From: Verrucomicrobiota bacterium
Lineage (GTDB): Bacteria > Verrucomicrobiota > Verrucomicrobiia > Methylacidiphilales > JBCCWR01
Length of the DNA stretch: 64,000 nucleotides
Direction of reading: 5' to 3'
Assembly (NCBI GenBank): GCA_039192515.1
Contig: JBCCXA010000001.1
Coordinates: 62,001 to 126,000, forward strand
Positions 27,218-37,145 of the stretch are shown here, piece by piece (position 1 is the first letter of the stretch; every line of letters begins with the position of its first letter). Made by a program: the position numbers and the translations under genes. The notes under the pieces are model-generated. The model made no database searches and was not told the origin of the DNA. It saw only the letters and a program-made list of their open reading frames with translations.

Positions 27218-27746
27218 AAGTAGATGGCTTCCTAGCATGGGCTTGTGCAACACTGATGTACTTAATAGCCCATTGACTTATACGGCTCTGCTCTGCTTCT
27301 GTTAGTTCGCGAATGATGGCCGCAGGACTGCCATAAACTAGGGAACCGGGAGGAATCTTCATTCCTTTAGTAACAAGAGTGTTAGCTCCTATGATAGATC
27401 GAGCGCCGATTTCAGCGCGATCCAAAATAGTGGAACCCATGCCAATTAAACATTCATTACCTATTGTGCAGGCATGTATAATAGCAGAATGCCCTACGGT
27501 GGTATAATCCCCTATTTCTACGCCTATATCATCCGCTAAATGAACTACTGTCCCATCTTGGACATTACTCCCCTCTCCAATGACAATGGATTGGATATCA
27601 GCACGCAGGACAGAATGATACCAAATACTCGAGTCCTTTTTGAGAGTGACGTCTCCCATAATCGAAGCATTTTGAGCAATAAATGCAGCATCTCTTAGCT
27701 TGGGTTCTTGTCCTAAAAATTTTTCGAGCCGTTCCTCAATAGTCAT
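27213..27746 (-). CDS. Gamma carbonic anhydrase family hexapeptide protein
   Basis: Left-handed beta-helix protein of the YrdA/PaaY/CamH group, 177 residues from ATG 27746. It has the three family segments with candidate zinc histidines: QDGTVVHLADD, TVGHSAIIHAC and the intervening hexapeptides, followed by IGMGSTILDRAEIG and GANTLVTKG. Activity (CO2 hydration or thioester-related acyl transfer) varies in this family. The start lies inside the end of the upstream lyase gene, so the two are translationally coupled; the frame continues up to a TTG at 27755 but GGTGGAG precedes the ATG. Confidence 0.88.
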   Translation of the reverse strand: MTIEERLEKFLGQEPKLRDAAFIAQNASIMGDVTLKKDSSIWYHSVLRADIQSIVIGEGSNVQDGTVVHLADDIGVEIGDYTTVGHSAIIHACTIGNECLIGMGSTILDRAEIGARSIIGANTLVTKGMKIPPGSLVYGSPAAIIRELTEAEQSRISQWAIKYISVAQAHARKPSTY

Positions 27747-29754
27747 CTCCACCAATCTCTAGCGCACCCTTCTCGAGATCAATCATAAAGTGTTCTTTTT
27801 CTTTTCCTGCAACCGTCAAATAAAGTTCTGTCGCATTGGCTTTTACGTTTAATTCACGCGTCCCCACTCTCCCAACCTTGCTAATTTCTAGCAACCAAGC
27901 CATCCTTACTGGTCTACGAATCTTTGTTTGATAAACTGCAGTAGGACAGGGAACTCTCTTATTATAGCTATGGCTCCACCAACCTTGGATTTCCGGTTTC
28001 TCCTGTCCACTCACTATCTTCAGATCCCATACGAATGAGCTATTAGGGCTAATTCTCAGGTTAGATTTTTTTGGGTCACTTGTTGATACACTGTCATTAT
28101 TGATTAATAATTTTGCTCCTGGCTCAAAATGCCAAAAGGCTTCTAACTCATGGCCTCCCCAAGCGATAACTTCGTCAACGACTATGAGATATTGGTCTGC
28201 GTAGCGAATGACAGCTCTTCTATGTTTAACATCCTCCAAGTGTTCAAACCCCACTTCGCCCAAGGCAAAGTCCACTTGGCCCTGATTCAAACCTACCTGA
28301 GCTGCGTCGTGCACTGGAGCTTCTCGAACTCTTAACCCCAACCGTTGTTTCTTACCGTTGATCCGTATGGTGTTATGGCTTTCCGTTCCGAGAAAATAAT
28401 GCCTCCACTTATCCCACCTGTAGTAATAGCGCCCGGTATCCACTAAAAAATTCCTTCCATTTGCGGACAATGATAAATGCAGCTTGTCATAATGATTATG
28501 AGCCAGGCCACTTGGCCCAATATCAAAAAAAGCCCACAATTGCCCTTCGCTCCAATCACTGCGCATAACTACATGCCCGGCCCAAGGAAAATATCTTGAT
28601 CCTATTTTTTCTGTATCGAGCAACTTGCCTTGCTTACCGTGTGTTAAGACATACAGCCAATCTTGGCGGTTGTAGTTCTTAGCTGCATGGAGACCAAATT
28701 TTACATTATATTCTGTATCCGCATCATTATTAAGCGGCCCATGGCCATCTGGCTTAGTGATCCAGACCAAATACTCCCACATCTTTTCCAAGGTCTTTTC
28801 ATAATGCTCCGACAATTCCACTTCCCCCCAGCGAGCCATTTCTGAAAGCCTCTCAAAACTAAGTAGTGTGGTAACCTGGTAATGATTAGATAACTCCTTC
28901 TGTGCTCCATCTGGATATACCTGTGGCTCTAACTCATCTAGAACAGCAGCAAAGGCATATTCTATCCACAATCTACTTTCTTTAAACTCCGGCCAAAAAA
29001 TACCGCATTTGGCCAATGCCAACATCTCTACCAAAACGTGATTACCCGTTTTGGCATGATGATTCTGACAGACGTAAGCATGCTCGGGTATGCTGCTTAG
29101 GACCAGTATCTTGGCCACATCCGAAACATCATTAGATTGCAGCATTCCATAAAATACCTTAGGCCAGTACTCGGTTATTCTTCTGCCTGCCTCCATGGCC
29201 CGCCACTGAGCCGAACCGGTTTTCTTGGCGGGTACTGGATTGTTCAATATCCAATCCGTTACGAGGTCGCTGTATTTATTAGCATACTTAGCATCTCCTG
29301 TTGCTTCGTAGGCTACATAAAGAGAGTCAAAGTAATAATGCCTGTTGAGAAAAACAGCCCATTCAATGTCATTCTTGGGCCCATAGCCCCACCAGTCCAA
29401 GCCACCGTGAGGCATACGTTCGACTTTTGCGCTCAGACCTTGGAGGGTGAAGTAATCCTCCAACACCTCATCAGCCTCGCGGATTTTTTTCTCCGGATGG
29501 TCCTTTTCAACGGAGAATCGCCCTACCCATTTTGACCCTTGATAATAGTTCAGAAGCGCCTGGCATGCTTGCTCATAGTCTTGTTCCTGCACCAACTTAG
29601 CCACCGCTTCAAAATGCTCTTTTTCTAAATCTAAGGCAGAGAAGAGTTTCTTAATTCGGGGTTTCTGCCGCTCAACCAGCTCCGTCAGATCTTGGTAGCT
29701 ACACGCTGAGTCGAACGCATGACAGACCAGAAAGATAATGAACAGCCACTTCAT
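27736..29754 (-). CDS. Heparinase II/III-fold polysaccharide lyase
   Basis: A secreted lyase of the heparinase II/III superfamily (alginate, heparin or oligo-uronide type), 672 residues from ATG 29754, which overlaps the previous stop (TGATG). It has a signal peptide (MKWLFIIFLVCHAFDSACS), an alpha/alpha toroid (about 30-340) and a C-terminal beta-sandwich (about 370-672). The junction motif GPSGLAHNHYDKLHLSLSA carries the catalytic His-Asn-His-Tyr segment, followed by FLVDTGRYYY. Substrate is not assignable; sulfatase and DUF5060 genes in the window suggest sulfated or uronic algal glycans. Confidence 0.88.
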   Translation of the reverse strand: MKWLFIIFLVCHAFDSACSYQDLTELVERQKPRIKKLFSALDLEKEHFEAVAKLVQEQDYEQACQALLNYYQGSKWVGRFSVEKDHPEKKIREADEVLEDYFTLQGLSAKVERMPHGGLDWWGYGPKNDIEWAVFLNRHYYFDSLYVAYEATGDAKYANKYSDLVTDWILNNPVPAKKTGSAQWRAMEAGRRITEYWPKVFYGMLQSNDVSDVAKILVLSSIPEHAYVCQNHHAKTGNHVLVEMLALAKCGIFWPEFKESRLWIEYAFAAVLDELEPQVYPDGAQKELSNHYQVTTLLSFERLSEMARWGEVELSEHYEKTLEKMWEYLVWITKPDGHGPLNNDADTEYNVKFGLHAAKNYNRQDWLYVLTHGKQGKLLDTEKIGSRYFPWAGHVVMRSDWSEGQLWAFFDIGPSGLAHNHYDKLHLSLSANGRNFLVDTGRYYYRWDKWRHYFLGTESHNTIRINGKKQRLGLRVREAPVHDAAQVGLNQGQVDFALGEVGFEHLEDVKHRRAVIRYADQYLIVVDEVIAWGGHELEAFWHFEPGAKLLINNDSVSTSDPKKSNLRISPNSSFVWDLKIVSGQEKPEIQGWWSHSYNKRVPCPTAVYQTKIRRPVRMAWLLEISKVGRVGTRELNVKANATELYLTVAGKEKEHFMIDLEKGALEIGGDDY

Positions 29755-29996
29755 CACCCGGCTAGTTTAGCAGCAAGTGATTTACTGAGCAAATAGGCGC
29801 ATAGGCCTATAATCAAGGCCGCAATAGGATCGACCATCCTCAGCAGCATAAAATCAAAAAGATAAATAGGATCAAAATCAGCAGCATATTCAGCTCCCCG
29901 GGTAATCAATAACCACAGACCTACCATCAGAAACCCTAGTGCCAAGAGACGAACGCCTACCAGAGCAACAGCATAGGAAGTTTTACTATCATCCAT
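29754..29996 (-). CDS. Small two-helix membrane protein, unknown function
   Basis: I do not recognise a family. The 80-residue product has two hydrophobic helices (about 9-30 and 56-75) separated by an acidic loop (AEYAADFDPIYLFDF). Its stop overlaps the lyase start (TGATG), so the two are cotranslated. It could be a small membrane component linked to the lyase or unrelated; nothing else can be said. Confidence 0.6.
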   Translation of the reverse strand: MDDSKTSYAVALVGVRLLALGFLMVGLWLLITRGAEYAADFDPIYLFDFMLLRMVDPIAALIIGLCAYLLSKSLAAKLAG

Positions 29997-30080
29997 ATCA
30001 CAGACAAACTAACAAAGGTATTTAACGAAACCAGCTCTTTTCACTTCCCAAAACTCTTAGTCTTTTTACAATTCTAAGCG

Positions 30081-30740
30081 ATGAAAAAGGTTGCGGTTAT
30101 TTTATCTGGATGTGGCGTCTACGATGGTGCTGAAATTAATGAATCTGTGCTTACTCTACTCGCATTGGATAAAGCAAATGCTGAGGTCACTTGCGCTGCA
30201 CCTAATATAAAGCAACATCATGTCATGAATCACTTTAGTGGAGAGGAATGCCCAAACGAAAGCCGAAACGTCCTATTTGAATCCGCCCGCATTGCTCGAG
30301 GCAATATCAAAAACCTCGCAGAGATAAAGCCAGAAAGCTTTGATGCTGTTATTCTACCTGGCGGTTTCGGTGCAGCAAAAAACCTCTCTAGCTTTGCCAC
30401 GCAAGGTGCTTCTATGACGGTCGATGAAACGGTTACAGAATTTCTCACTAAGGCTCAAACCCTTGGTAAACCTTTGGGCTTTGCCTGCATCGCCCCAGCT
30501 ATTGCCGCTAAACTTTTTGGCGATAAAAAAATCGTCTTCACCATTGGCAATGACCCCGAGACTGCAGAGCCTTTGGGAAGCTTTGGTGGCTGCCACAAAG
30601 ATACACCCGTAGAAGATGTGGTCATCGACAAGAACTTAAAAATCGTTACCACTCCTGCCTACATGCTGGCTGAGCGCATCAGCCAAGCTGAAAGGGGTAT
30701 TTCAAAGTTAGTTGATGCAGTCTTAGCTCTAACGTATTAG
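30081..30740 (+). CDS. elbB: ElbB-type DJ-1/PfpI glyoxalase-like protein
   Basis: Cytosolic class I glutamine-amidotransferase-fold protein of the ElbB group, once linked to isoprenoid synthesis and later shown to have glyoxalase-type activity in E. coli. The 219 residues show the family start VAVILSGCGVYDGAEINE, the PGGFGAAKNLS loop, and FACIAPAIAAKL, whose cysteine is the nucleophile position. The length is usual. It is a single gene divergent from the lyase operon. Confidence 0.93.
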   Translation: MKKVAVILSGCGVYDGAEINESVLTLLALDKANAEVTCAAPNIKQHHVMNHFSGEECPNESRNVLFESARIARGNIKNLAEIKPESFDAVILPGGFGAAKNLSSFATQGASMTVDETVTEFLTKAQTLGKPLGFACIAPAIAAKLFGDKKIVFTIGNDPETAEPLGSFGGCHKDTPVEDVVIDKNLKIVTTPAYMLAERISQAERGISKLVDAVLALTY

Positions 30741-30967
30741 TTGTTTACGTTCATTGTGCAGAAGCCCATTTCAAAAAAATTTAAGCTCAATGTTGCTCTC
30801 TGAACGTGTTTTGATTACCCTATCAGCTCGATACCATTGGTAGATCTAACTAATTTTAGGAATACGACCTCACGGACAACGCCGATAGGTAGAGAGAACC
30901 TAAGTGTAGTATAGCAACGGAGATCTTTTTTATTTAGAGTGATTAGTAACGAATAGAGATATCTGGT

Positions 30968-31843
30968 ATGACTAAGAATTTTTTAACACTAACCGTGGTC
31001 TTCATCGCCTCACTGGGAACCAGTGACCTTAATGCTGCAGACAAAATTAAGGTTCTGATTGCCGACGGACCTCAAAAAGCCCACAAATATCAAGATACTA
31101 CTCCTGTATTAAAAAAAGCACTTGAGAAAATCCCTCTCTTTGAAGTAGCTCATTCACGTTCCTCAAAGGAAAGTTGCGCCGATGGCAGTTACATGCCGGA
31201 TTTCAGTAGGTATGACGTGGTAGTGATGAACGAAGGATTTGGTGCTGCTGATTGGCCCAAAGCCACTCAAAAGTCTTTCGAAGACTATATGGCCAATGGC
31301 GGAGGCATGGTTTCCTATCATGCCGCCAACAACTGCTGGCCGAGTTGGGAAGAATACAATAAGATGACGGGGGTTGGTGGATGGGACGGTCGCAATGAAA
31401 AGAGTGGGCCATATCTGTACATAGATTCCCAAGGCGAAGTCATTCGAGACAATTCAAAGGGTATAGCAGGAGCCCACGGACCGCAGCATAAATTCGAAAT
31501 TGTTATTAGGGAAAAGGAACATCCTATCATGAAAGACCTTCCACCCACTTTTATGCACGGCCCGGATGAACTCTATGACAAGTTGCGAGGGCCTGCTGAG
31601 AATATTACCATTTTGGCTTCGGCGTTCTCTTCAAAAGAGAAAAAGGGGACGGGCCGCCATGAGCCAGTCTTCATGACTATTACATATGGCAAAGGAAGAG
31701 TATTTCATACTATCTTGGGTCATCATGTAAAACAGATCAAGAAAGGTAGCTTTGTGACCACCTTTCAGCGCGGCACGGAATGGGCAGCAACTGGTCAAGT
31801 AACTATTTCAGTTCCCAGCAACTTTCCCAATCAGAAGTTTTAG
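30968..31843 (+). CDS. Secreted ThuA-domain protein
   Basis: ThuA-like (trehalose utilisation type) class I amidotransferase-fold protein with an N-terminal signal peptide (FLTLTVVFIASLGTSDLNA, cleavage before ADKIK). The 291 residues include GGGMVSYHAANNCWPSW, HGPDELYDKLRGP and the C-terminal YGKGRVFHTILGHH, all typical of ThuA proteins of PVC bacteria, which often accompany sugar oxidoreductases and DUF1080 proteins. The activity of the family is poorly defined; a role with 3-keto sugars has been proposed. Confidence 0.88.
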   Translation: MTKNFLTLTVVFIASLGTSDLNAADKIKVLIADGPQKAHKYQDTTPVLKKALEKIPLFEVAHSRSSKESCADGSYMPDFSRYDVVVMNEGFGAADWPKATQKSFEDYMANGGGMVSYHAANNCWPSWEEYNKMTGVGGWDGRNEKSGPYLYIDSQGEVIRDNSKGIAGAHGPQHKFEIVIREKEHPIMKDLPPTFMHGPDELYDKLRGPAENITILASAFSSKEKKGTGRHEPVFMTITYGKGRVFHTILGHHVKQIKKGSFVTTFQRGTEWAATGQVTISVPSNFPNQKF

Positions 31844-32147
31844 GAGCACCTATTTGGCCATACTGTATTTATTGGTGGATTAAGGTTGTTGGAAAAATAG
31901 GTTTGCTTCAGATTTAGTGTGTAAGGAAAATCCTGACCAGCGCTTGTTTTAGTTTAGCATGGAACTATGACCTAAACGAATTATATTAGTAGCATCGTTT
32001 TTATCCACTTATGACTGGATAGTATTTCACAAAAATATATTCTTTCGTGTCTATGACCGCATCGATGCCGCACCAAAGCAAATGAACACATTTTTAAGCA
32101 GGCAGTTTAAGACAGTCACCGCGGCGAAAGATAAACGATGCCAGATC
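31844..32147 (+). other. Intergenic region without recognised content
   Basis: AT-rich spacer between the ThuA and DUF3500 genes. I see no hairpin with a T run, no repeat in common with the other gaps, and no coding signal other than possible upstream codons of the next gene (its frame opens at 32082). Confidence 0.5.
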
Positions 32148-33182
32148 ATGATGCATAGAATTTTTAACGTTTTTTGCATGACTGGGTTTGTTTGCTCGCT
32201 ACTCCTATTTTCATTCCCGCGTGGGGTTGCCCTGACTACGGATAAATTAAATGCTAGTATGGACCACTTTTTAGAGTCTTTACATGAAACTCAGCAGAAG
32301 CAAGCCGTCTTCGAATTCAAATCAAAAGAGCGTTTGAATTGGCATTATTTTCCAAGGGACAGAGCAGGAGTTCCGCTAAGTTCTCTAAGTGTTTCTCAAA
32401 AAGAGACATTTAGGGAACTTCTATCTCTGCTTCTTAGTGTCAAAGGTCAAAGGGTCGTAGATCAGGTTATCGCTATGGAAAACATCCTCTATCAAAAGGC
32501 TCTCCAAGATGGCGATGACGCAGAACGCCGAGACCCTGGAAAATATTACATCTCATTATTTCGAGAATCTAATAATAAAGACATTATCGGTGTGCGTTTT
32601 GAAGGTCATCATTTGTCTATCAATCTAAGTCTCGTCCAAGGCGGGATATCCACCACCCCTCTTTTCTTAGGAACAGATCCCGCGAAAGTGTCCGGCGGAG
32701 AATTAGATGGGTTAGAGGCATTACGTCCTATTGTTAATCGAGCACAAAATATCTTAGAAACTTTAACCGAAGACCAACTAAGGCAGACCATTGTTGGTAG
32801 AGCTCCTCGTGAAATTCTAACCCGTGCTCAACAGACTATCCAAAGACCTAAGCCGAGAGGTATCAACATCATGACATGCTCTAGTAAAACTCAATCTGCT
32901 TTCTGGGAACTCATTACTTGGTATGCAGAGGTCTACCACCCTACTATCTCGAATACGAAAATTACGGAGATGAAAGCATCTTCTGATGACACCTTATTTT
33001 TTAGTTGGTCTGGGGACCCGGACGCAAAGGCCCCCCACTATTTTAGCTGCCAAGGAGATGATTGGCTCATTGAATACGTTAATTCTCAAGCTAGTGCCAA
33101 CCACGTCCACACCGTTTGGCGAGATACCAGTAATGACTTTGGACGTGATTTATTAAGCGAACAAATCAGCACCTCCCACTGA
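32148..33182 (+). CDS. Secreted DUF3500 family protein
   Basis: The 344-residue product has a signal peptide (MMHRIFNVFCMTGFVCSLLL, cleavage near GVA) and the DUF3500 pattern: WHYFPRDRAGVPLSSLS near the start, YYISLF, GVRFEGHHLSINLS in the middle, and NHVHTVWRDTSNDFGRDLL at the end. The conserved His, Arg and Asp residues look like a metal or catalytic site, but the function of the family is unknown. The frame opens further upstream at 32082, but that would precede the signal peptide by 22 residues. Confidence 0.85.
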   Translation: MMHRIFNVFCMTGFVCSLLLFSFPRGVALTTDKLNASMDHFLESLHETQQKQAVFEFKSKERLNWHYFPRDRAGVPLSSLSVSQKETFRELLSLLLSVKGQRVVDQVIAMENILYQKALQDGDDAERRDPGKYYISLFRESNNKDIIGVRFEGHHLSINLSLVQGGISTTPLFLGTDPAKVSGGELDGLEALRPIVNRAQNILETLTEDQLRQTIVGRAPREILTRAQQTIQRPKPRGINIMTCSSKTQSAFWELITWYAEVYHPTISNTKITEMKASSDDTLFFSWSGDPDAKAPHYFSCQGDDWLIEYVNSQASANHVHTVWRDTSNDFGRDLLSEQISTSH

Positions 33183-33504
33183 TGAGATATTTTTTTCAAA
33201 GCCTTCATAACAAGTTACGCATCAAGATGACCGCAACTGTTCATGTGTAATCAAAGACAATGAAATATTCACAAACTCATCCCATTACACAAGGCGAGAA
33301 TTCTAATGAAATTCTTGCCTATACCCCAGCATGGCTTTCTTTAGAAAAAGATAACCTACCTTTACGCGAGCCGTTCTAGTAAGTTTAGTTCTGATTATTG
33401 GATAGAAGTGCCTATTCCTCTACCAAGTATATTTCTTAATGACGATGCAGATGTCTCTTATAGTTTGCCAAAGTCCTTATATCATACAGAAAATAATAAG
33501 CTGG
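33183..33504 (+). other. Intergenic region with only weak open frames
   Basis: Holds a 39-codon frame (33260-33379) with no convincing ribosome binding site, and the upstream extension of the next gene's frame. No repeat or terminator is recognisable. Confidence 0.4.
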
Positions 33505-34161
33505 ATGGTCTTAAGAGTTCATTTATTACTCCGGATATTTGGCATATGGTTCGCTTGCATGACCTATTCATGCGGTTATGCCAAGGATACATGGATCACA
33601 TTATTCAATGGAGTTGATCTGGCTGGTTGGAAACCTAACGTACATCCAAAATCCTGGGCTGTGGAGGAGGGCGCCATCAAGGCCCAAGCAACTAATAAAT
33701 ACTCCCATCTATTTTATGTAGGCCATTCTAAAACGGATTCATACAGAACATTTGATGATTTCATCCTTGAATTAGAAGTGCGAACAGGCCCTTCTGCTAA
33801 TGGCGGTATTTATTTCCATACAGATTTTGATGCCAGAGGACAACGTCATGCTCTGACCAAAGGCTACGAATTACAGATCAACTCAAGTGAGCTGGAAAAA
33901 CGGAAAACTGGAAGTCTTTACAAAGTGGTAGACTTAGACCAATCACCAGTTGATGAAACTTCGTGGTTTAAAGTCCGCCTTACCGTAAAAGGTAAACGAA
34001 TCACCATTGAAATTAATAATCAAGTGGTTGTTGACTATTTAGAGCCTGCTGAGATTCAAAGAGAACGAAAGCTTTTAGACAAGGGTGGCGCTATTGCGCT
34101 CCAAGCTCATGACCCAGACAGTGTGGTATATTACAGAAAAATTCGCATCAAAGAGTTATGA
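33505..34161 (+). CDS. DUF1080 (3-keto-disaccharide hydrolase) family protein
   Basis: Concanavalin-like domain protein (DUF1080). It shows the family start WITLFNGVDLAGWKPN, the central GPSANGGIYFHTDFD, the ELQINSSE region, and the C-terminal GGAIALQAHDPDSVVYYRKI. From ATG 33505 it has 218 residues with a hydrophobic leader (LLLRIFGIWFACMTYSCGYA) that is likely a signal peptide. An in-frame ATG at 33439 is possible. Some members of the family hydrolyse 3-ketoglycosides; others act as binding modules. The pairing with ThuA and DUF3500 genes is typical of PVC genomes. Confidence 0.85.
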   Translation: MVLRVHLLLRIFGIWFACMTYSCGYAKDTWITLFNGVDLAGWKPNVHPKSWAVEEGAIKAQATNKYSHLFYVGHSKTDSYRTFDDFILELEVRTGPSANGGIYFHTDFDARGQRHALTKGYELQINSSELEKRKTGSLYKVVDLDQSPVDETSWFKVRLTVKGKRITIEINNQVVVDYLEPAEIQRERKLLDKGGAIALQAHDPDSVVYYRKIRIKEL

Positions 34162-34182
34162 TAGAATGGGTCACACATAACA

Positions 34183-35553
34183 TTAATCACCGGTATGCCA
34201 TTTTCTCTGAGGGTTGTCAGCCCATAAACTGCTAACCGCTAGTAGTAGCAAGATTAGTGTAGCGGTTATATAGACCCCCTGATAGGAACCTAGCCAACGC
34301 TCATATTCAGCAAAGAGGAGCGGCCCAAGAGCGCTGCCTATAACCGTTGTGAGCATGAACACGCCATTTATAGCCCCAAGATGTTTCCTGCCAAAAAATC
34401 TTGCCCAGACCACTCCTGCTACCACTCCAAAAAGGCCACCTGAAATACCAAGACCAAGAACTAGCACCACTTCACCTATTAGCTGATGATGAGGAATAGT
34501 TAATAAGCCTGCATTACCCAACATACAACTTAGTATCATGACTACTAGGATCCTTTTCATTCGCAACTTATCTGCCCATTGGCCGAAAGTGAGATTTGCC
34601 AGCACTGACACTATAGCTATGGGTATAAATAATTCCGCTATTCTTCCTTCTTCTAACCCTAGCTGATTACCTACAGAGATCATATGGAATGTGAAGCCGG
34701 TATGATACAATCCCCAAAAACCTAGCGACAGATTAAAGACCCAAAACGAATACGTTGCCATGGCTTCACTTCGAGTGAGATCACGCACCATTTTTAAATC
34801 ATCATGATTAAGCTTGGCTCTAAGATGCACGGTCTCTTTTTCACTGAGGCCATCCATCCTCAGTCCGCAAGATTCGGGAGTTTCTCTAAAAAAGGCCCAT
34901 GCTATAAGAACGGTTCCTAACAGGACGAAGCATGCTAAAGCAAAATAGGCCCCAAGCCATCCTTCTTTGCGAATCAATTGGGTCAAGAGCCAGGGCGCCA
35001 TACCAAAGCCTAGGGTACTGATCGCCAAACCTAAGCCGTAAACAAGCCCTCTACGTAAGTCAAACCAACGACTAAGCATGGTTCGACAACAGATCGTTAG
35101 AACTCCTTGGCCTAAAAAACGAATGGCAAAAAAGCAAAGGGTTATTAGGGCCCATGAAATCCAGGTTCGGTAGTTGTAATTTAGAAAATAAGCTATCGTG
35201 CCTAGTATCAGCTCTAACTGGCTGCAAATAAGGAGAGTAAAAGCAAAAAGAATTCCTGCAGCTACCATACTTGGCCTTACACCATATTGGTCAATTTTAG
35301 TTCCTACCCAGGGCAACGTAAGTCCACTTGCACACGTGCCAAAAAAGTAGGCCCAACTTAGCTGTTGGCTATTCAAACTAAGATTAAACATCAACTCTTC
35401 TTTAAATGGACCAACTCCCATAGTCTGTCCAGGGATACTCAGAATCATACCCATCATGGCCGCCACCATGATTACCCATCCATAGAAACATGGACTCTTA
35501 GAAGGAGAAAACGGCACCTCTGCATTAAATAGCCATCGAAGAACTTTTATCAT
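34183..35553 (-). CDS. Major facilitator superfamily transporter
   Basis: A 456-residue inner-membrane transporter with twelve predicted helices. The N-terminal PCFYGWVIMVAAMMGMILSI resembles the oxalate/formate-antiporter-like and monocarboxylate-porter-like groups of MFS. The conserved loop 2-3 region is present as GTKIDQYGVRPSM, and loop 8-9 as GQWADKLRMKRI. A long cytoplasmic loop after helix 6 (about 205-250) contains charged residues. The substrate is unknown; an organic acid is a reasonable guess. Its stop is 21 bases from the convergent DUF1080 gene. Confidence 0.85.
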   Translation of the reverse strand: MIKVLRWLFNAEVPFSPSKSPCFYGWVIMVAAMMGMILSIPGQTMGVGPFKEELMFNLSLNSQQLSWAYFFGTCASGLTLPWVGTKIDQYGVRPSMVAAGILFAFTLLICSQLELILGTIAYFLNYNYRTWISWALITLCFFAIRFLGQGVLTICCRTMLSRWFDLRRGLVYGLGLAISTLGFGMAPWLLTQLIRKEGWLGAYFALACFVLLGTVLIAWAFFRETPESCGLRMDGLSEKETVHLRAKLNHDDLKMVRDLTRSEAMATYSFWVFNLSLGFWGLYHTGFTFHMISVGNQLGLEEGRIAELFIPIAIVSVLANLTFGQWADKLRMKRILVVMILSCMLGNAGLLTIPHHQLIGEVVLVLGLGISGGLFGVVAGVVWARFFGRKHLGAINGVFMLTTVIGSALGPLLFAEYERWLGSYQGVYITATLILLLLAVSSLWADNPQRKWHTGD

Positions 35554-35718
35554 TATGTGGAAAAGACTAATCTTATGATTCTGTTAAAGCGACTCTGAAG
35601 CTTTTTCAGGTTTTAACCCGAATGCTGCCCTAGCGGCTTACAGATCTTACCCATCTCTCGTTCAACTCTTATAACATAATCGGGGTTAAATTGGCAAAAG
35701 ATCTGCTTGAGTAAACTT

Positions 35719-36327
35719 ATGATAACAAACCCACTACCGCTTATGACCGCCTTAGATTTTAAAGGACTTATTGAGCATCCTTACTTTATTCAACACCCAA
35801 TCACTCAAAAGATAGTGATTATTTTGATTATTATACTTGCTGGTTTTTTGCTTAATCTGTTGGTACAGAACTGGTTAACATTTACATTGGATAAATTTAG
35901 GATCTCGACTTTGCCGCTCAAGCCTATTCAGACGATTATACGCTGGATAGTTATCTTCTTAGTGGCAGCTGTGATTGTAAATTCGATTACTAATGTAGAC
36001 CTCATCACCCTAGTAACTGGCGCCTTAGCAATGGTAGCCATTGGGTTTGTAGCGTCTTGGAGTGTGATCAGCCACTTTTTCTGTGCCATATTGCTCATGA
36101 TCCTCAAGCCGTTTGACATAGGAGATACCATCACCATAGTTGGAGAGGGGTTATCGGGACGAGTCGTTGACTTAACCTTACTATACACTTCTTTGAGGGT
36201 AGATGAACACACAATCCATCAAGTCCCTAATAGCCTATTTTTTCAAAGATGCATTACTAGAAAAAGGGAGGTTAAAGCTGACGTAACACTCGAGGAGCAG
36301 TTTATTAAAGACGAGCCACAAGAATAG
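35719..36327 (+). CDS. Small MscS-type mechanosensitive channel
   Basis: The 202-residue product has three hydrophobic helices and the MscS pore helix pattern with small residues (GALAMVAIGFVASWSVISHFF), followed by the start of the beta domain KPFDIGDTITIVG and VPNSLFF. It lacks most of the MscS C-terminal alpha/beta domain, so it is a short family member like those often found in PVC bacteria. ATG 35719 is preferred over the TTG at 35707. Confidence 0.85.
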   Translation: MITNPLPLMTALDFKGLIEHPYFIQHPITQKIVIILIIILAGFLLNLLVQNWLTFTLDKFRISTLPLKPIQTIIRWIVIFLVAAVIVNSITNVDLITLVTGALAMVAIGFVASWSVISHFFCAILLMILKPFDIGDTITIVGEGLSGRVVDLTLLYTSLRVDEHTIHQVPNSLFFQRCITRKREVKADVTLEEQFIKDEPQE

Positions 36328-36435
36328 CTCATAAACCCAGTGAAGTAATTATTACTAATTTCCCTAGTTTCTAGTTTTAAAATAAATCTTTTCTTGCTGT
36401 AGAAAAATGGCTATTAGACGATATATTATATTAAT

Positions 36436-37065
36436 ATGAGACAATCTCCAGTATGCCTGCTATTATTTCTCTTGAATATCCCTTTATGCGCACAAGATCA
36501 TTTAGTATTACCACTTACACAAACGAATCCCGTCACTGCTAAGCATCTACCGGCTGAGATCCTAGTGACAGAGCAACTCATACGAGATGTAGCTCGTCAG
36601 ACAGATGCACATCCAGATTTGGTTAAGGTAATACTCCATCAGCTATCAGGAGGAACCGATACACTAAATACGGCCAAGATGCAAAGTATGGCTAAAGAAT
36701 TTCAAAGAAATGGTGTCCTCAGTAAGGATAGCCTAGCGGGAATGGACACAGCCTCTATTGTGAATTTGATGGGGTCTACTGGCTACAAAACACCTGCAGC
36801 CCCCTTAGGAAACCGCTCTATGGTGCCGGCTAACGGCCAACAGCCATTGGGAGCAGTGCTGAATCGATTACTTGGAACTCAAGGAAATCTTCCCCCCCCA
36901 AAGCTTGGATCTCTACTAAATACCAATCCAAAGGCGGCTACAGCTAAAACAAATAGTATGTCGGCTTCTCACACAAGTAAACACTCCGCTATCGCTCATC
37001 TGCTTAAAGAGCAAAAGGCTAAAGAGGGTGCATCGGCTAAAGATAATTCTATAGAAGACAACTAG
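36436..37065 (+). CDS. Exported hypothetical protein upstream of mnmG
   Basis: I do not recognise it. The 209-residue product has a short signal peptide (SPVCLLLFLLNIPLCA-QD) and then a polar, low-complexity sequence with a predicted helical part (about 42-90) and a Ser/Thr/Lys-rich C-terminus. No cysteine remains after the leader and no membrane segment. It ends 80 bases before mnmG, and the spacer contains a T-rich run, so they may be separate transcripts. Confidence 0.6.
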   Translation: MRQSPVCLLLFLLNIPLCAQDHLVLPLTQTNPVTAKHLPAEILVTEQLIRDVARQTDAHPDLVKVILHQLSGGTDTLNTAKMQSMAKEFQRNGVLSKDSLAGMDTASIVNLMGSTGYKTPAAPLGNRSMVPANGQQPLGAVLNRLLGTQGNLPPPKLGSLLNTNPKAATAKTNSMSASHTSKHSAIAHLLKEQKAKEGASAKDNSIEDN

Positions 37066-37145
37066 GACTATCTGGTTTTACTTTTTTTGTAAGATCATAA
37101 CAAAAGCTTTTTGCTCTGTTCTATTTTTCCGTATATTACACACTT

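Noticed and set aside
33260..33379. 39-codon frame upstream of the DUF1080 gene
   Set aside because: No good ribosome binding site, no recognisable motif, and followed by stops; not distinguishable from chance.
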